Both the position numbers and the translations under genes were made by a program. 64,000 nucleotides of DNA, from NCBI GenBank assembly GCA_030041535.1, contig JASHNR010000042.1, positions 1 through 64,000 of the forward strand, given 5' to 3'. How positions within the stretch are numbered: the first letter of the stretch is position 1; each line of letters begins with the position of its first letter. The DNA comes from Nitrosopumilaceae archaeon. Lineage in GTDB: Archaea > Thermoproteota > Nitrososphaeria > Nitrososphaerales > Nitrosopumilaceae. This document shows, piece by piece, positions 62,019 through 64,000 of the stretch. The notes beneath the pieces are model-generated. The model worked only from the letters and a program-made list of their open reading frames with translations. It had not been told where the DNA came from and ran no database searches.

Positions 62019-63653
62019 CTAAAAAATCAGGTCAGTAAGTTTTATCTCAAAGCCAGCTACGGGTATTCTAAGCTTAAAGTTATCAAGTACCTCAGACGCT
62101 ATCTCCCCAACAATTCCAACCTTTTTACTATCAACAAGAATATCTGCAGTTCTTCCTTGAACAAATAATGGATCGCTTGAAATTTTTGTAGTAGGTGTGA
62201 CATCAAATCCTGATTTCAAAAATGATTGCAGGATTGATTTTATCTCAGTATAGCTTACATCGTTATGTGCACTTGCACATGCCAAGTGAATCTCTTCACA
62301 AACTGGATCGCCTCTGTAAAATGCAGTACCTATCTCAAAAATTTTCTGAGGATATGTCTCGTGTATGTTTCTTGATAGGACATCGACCAGTCCGGGAAGG
62401 AGCGCATCACGCAATATTTGGTGTTCTTGGCTCTTAGAGTCAGATACCGACATCATGTCAGACGAGTCTCTTTTTGCAAGATCATACAAAGTATGTTTTC
62501 CTGCCAGTCCAAAGTTCATCACTTCAGAATAACCAAGACCTATCATAGTGGACCTGGCTGCTTCTAGTGATACGGTGACTTTATTTTTTTGACCAGCAGA
62601 CTTGGCTTGCGGTATTGTAGGCTCGAGATTTTGGATTCCATATCCCAGCGCCACTTCTTCTACAAGATCAATTGGTCCAAAGATATCAGTCCTGTATCTT
62701 GGAACCAAACAGAGAATTTGCTTGCCCTTTACCGTAGCATCAAGTCTGCTCTTTCGAAGTGACTTTACCATAACAGACAATGGTACATCAAGTCCGAGCG
62801 TATTTTTCACAAGTATTGGATCAAGTGACACCTTCCTAGATGTCAACAATGGAGTAGAGTTTCGCGGCCCTAATATACGGACAGAAGACAATTTGAATCC
62901 AGCACTTTGCATAGCATATGATACCACAGCAAGTGCGTCTTCGGCGGCATTTTTGTCAGTGGCAGTTACTTCAATCAAGAGACTCTTGCTTGCTGTGGTA
63001 ACTTCGGTCAGCTTTGAATTGATTATAGGAGGAAATGATATTGTGTTTTGCGCAGAATCCACAATGACAGGTACTTTCTTGCTTTCTTCGAGCAAGTGCT
63101 TGTATGCCAAGCCAGTCTCTGTCTTGTCAAGTATTTCAGATACAGTCATGCCATCTTGCAAGTTTAATGGAATGAATATGTGAGTTCTTTCCACCATTTT
63201 GTATACTAGTGGGAATTTTATTTTGCTCAAGTCATGTATTCCAATAGAGACTTTTTTTCTTTTTCTGCCAATGCCGTTATGCAAGTCCTCCTGCATTGTG
63301 ATTATCTGTCTTATTGTTTCATCATCCATCTTTCCATTTAGCGCCTCTATTGCAACAATGTAAGGCCTGATTTTTCCAACGGAAGCATCCGCTTTTATCA
63401 CATGAGTTCCTTTTTTGATTCGAAGTTGTGGTGCCCCAAGCTTTATCCCAAGGAGGCCTTGCAAGCTTGTGACTATACCATAATCTGTAGAAAAATCTGG
63501 TCTGTTTGGACTGTATTCAACATTGATGTGATCTGATGTCTCTTCTTCAATATCAAGGCCCAGAAACGGCAACGTGGAGATGATTTTTTCTTTTGAGACC
63601 TTGCTTCCTAGCAGTTTTGTTATCCTGTTAAAGTATAATGTAACTACTGGCAT
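62019..63653 (-). CDS. pheT: Phenylalanyl-tRNA synthetase beta subunit
   Basis: About 544 residues from ATG 63653 (MPVVTLYFNRITKLLG), which overlaps the pheS stop by 10 nt; an upstream frame to 63674 is unlikely. It shows the B3/B4 editing region (VEYSPNRPDFSTDYGIV; RKRKKVSIGIHDLSKIK) and the catalytic-like class II core (YRTDIFGPIDLVEEVALGYG, HQILRDALLPGLVDVL, FEIGTAFYRGD). With PheS it charges tRNA-Phe. Confidence 0.94.
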   Translation of the reverse strand: MPVVTLYFNRITKLLGSKVSKEKIISTLPFLGLDIEEETSDHINVEYSPNRPDFSTDYGIVTSLQGLLGIKLGAPQLRIKKGTHVIKADASVGKIRPYIVAIEALNGKMDDETIRQIITMQEDLHNGIGRKRKKVSIGIHDLSKIKFPLVYKMVERTHIFIPLNLQDGMTVSEILDKTETGLAYKHLLEESKKVPVIVDSAQNTISFPPIINSKLTEVTTASKSLLIEVTATDKNAAEDALAVVSYAMQSAGFKLSSVRILGPRNSTPLLTSRKVSLDPILVKNTLGLDVPLSVMVKSLRKSRLDATVKGKQILCLVPRYRTDIFGPIDLVEEVALGYGIQNLEPTIPQAKSAGQKNKVTVSLEAARSTMIGLGYSEVMNFGLAGKHTLYDLAKRDSSDMMSVSDSKSQEHQILRDALLPGLVDVLSRNIHETYPQKIFEIGTAFYRGDPVCEEIHLACASAHNDVSYTEIKSILQSFLKSGFDVTPTTKISSDPLFVQGRTADILVDSKKVGIVGEIASEVLDNFKLRIPVAGFEIKLTDLIF

Positions 63654-64000
63654 TTTGGCACGCTCCTCAACCACCCCAATTTGTTGTTATAGAGTTCACG
63701 GACATCATCAAGACCATACCGTAGCATTGCTATTCTTTCAATTCCTCCTCCCCATGCAAGAACTGGATTTTTTATACCAAGCGGTTTTGTAACTTCTGGT
63801 CTGAAGATTCCCATGCCAAATAATTCTACCCACTTGCCAAGCCTTTCATTGTATATCATCGATTGAAGAGAGGGCTCAGTATACGGGAAAAATGTTGGCC
63901 AGAACTTGGCTTTTTTGATTCCCATCTTACGATAAAATTCCATCTGTAGACCCATCAAATCCCGTAGCGTTACATTTTTTCCAACAACTACTCCTTCCAC
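63644..64000 (-). CDS. pheS: Phenylalanyl-tRNA synthetase alpha subunit, C-terminal part
   Basis: The frame runs to the right edge and continues outside the window. The visible ~118 residues contain the class II motifs FWPTFFPYTEPSLQSMIYNERLGKWVELFGMGIFRPEV (motif 2 region) and AWGGGIERIAMLRYGLDDVRELYNN (motif 3). It ends LRSVPKCQ at 63644. It is cotranscribed with pheT. Confidence 0.95.
   Translation of the reverse strand: MEGVVVGKNVTLRDLMGLQMEFYRKMGIKKAKFWPTFFPYTEPSLQSMIYNERLGKWVELFGMGIFRPEVTKPLGIKNPVLAWGGGIERIAMLRYGLDDVRELYNNKLGWLRSVPKCQ

Noticed and set aside
1-64000. CRISPR arrays, rRNA genes, complete insertion sequences or a prophage
   Set aside because: No regularly spaced repeats, rRNA sequence, intact transposase or phage structural genes were seen.

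Overview
The window is a stretch of chromosome from an archaeon, almost certainly a member of the Nitrososphaerota (Thaumarchaeota). The evidence is the mixture of archaeal and eukaryote-like genes: Nop5/fibrillarin, aIF1A, aIF2-beta, Rio1, Top6A/B, a 73-residue histone, S17e, S30e, RtcB, short-form PurA, Trm1 and a TFE-beta-like Fe-S protein. It also has intron-bearing tRNA, AT-rich intergenic DNA, and many starts (often TTG or GTG) lying about 26-28 nt after a TATA box, as expected for leaderless archaeal transcripts. No ammonia-oxidation genes are present, so the family or genus is not fixed by this window.

Layout. 0-2.3 kb is an accessory patch with two decayed copies of a transposase C-terminus, a 62-bp inverted-repeat element and small hypothetical genes. 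2.3-11 kb is housekeeping: S30e, a radical SAM protein, PyrK-PyrD, Nop5-fibrillarin, RNase HII, Trm1, RlmE and a TFE-beta-like factor. 11-16 kb holds an envelope protein, a lone OLD-like ATPase/Toprim gene and a large secreted surface protein. 16-19.7 kb has Apt-MtnP (methylthioadenosine/adenine salvage), a TrmB-like regulator, UbiX and a membrane-anchored Hsp20-like protein. 19.6-25.2 kb is a long minus-strand operon: DUF5679, aIF2-beta, DUF424, aIF1A, Rio1, KH protein, Top6B, Top6A. 25-31 kb has DUF373, a cis-prenyltransferase with no ordinary start codon, Nudix, PyrF and PurA. 31-33.3 kb holds several very small zinc-ribbon, acidic and winged-helix genes. 33.3-35.5 kb contains translation-modification genes: Sua5, a THUMP protein, a fused MoaD/Cgi121 (KEOPS) gene and S17e.

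36-43.4 kb mixes histone, tRNA-Cys, an AIPR-type putative defence nuclease with a structured element behind it, YkgJ, tRNA-Thr, GlmM, ThiL and a RelBE-like toxin-antitoxin pair. 43.4-58 kb is core metabolism and translation: S11, a PDCD5-like gene and RtcB, PurB, an asparagine-synthetase-like protein, pterin dehydratase, a nuclease-like/PTPS fusion, ValS, an MDR oxidoreductase, aconitase and PdxT/PdxS. 58.2-58.4 kb encodes a tRNA-Trp whose gene can only be folded by removing two introns. The last 5.5 kb has hypothetical genes, a Lrp-type RAM domain protein, a secreted PepSY-like protein with a Met/His-rich tail, and PheT plus the end of PheS.

Common thread: much of the window concerns tRNA and rRNA maturation (Nop5/fibrillarin, Trm1, RlmE, Sua5, Cgi121, THUMP, RtcB). 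The most notable points are the MoaD-Cgi121 fusion, the two-intron tRNA-Trp, the nuclease-like/PTPS fusion, the AIPR gene with its downstream structured element, the cis-prenyltransferase start, and a single TATA box that appears to serve tRNA-Thr and glmM in opposite directions.
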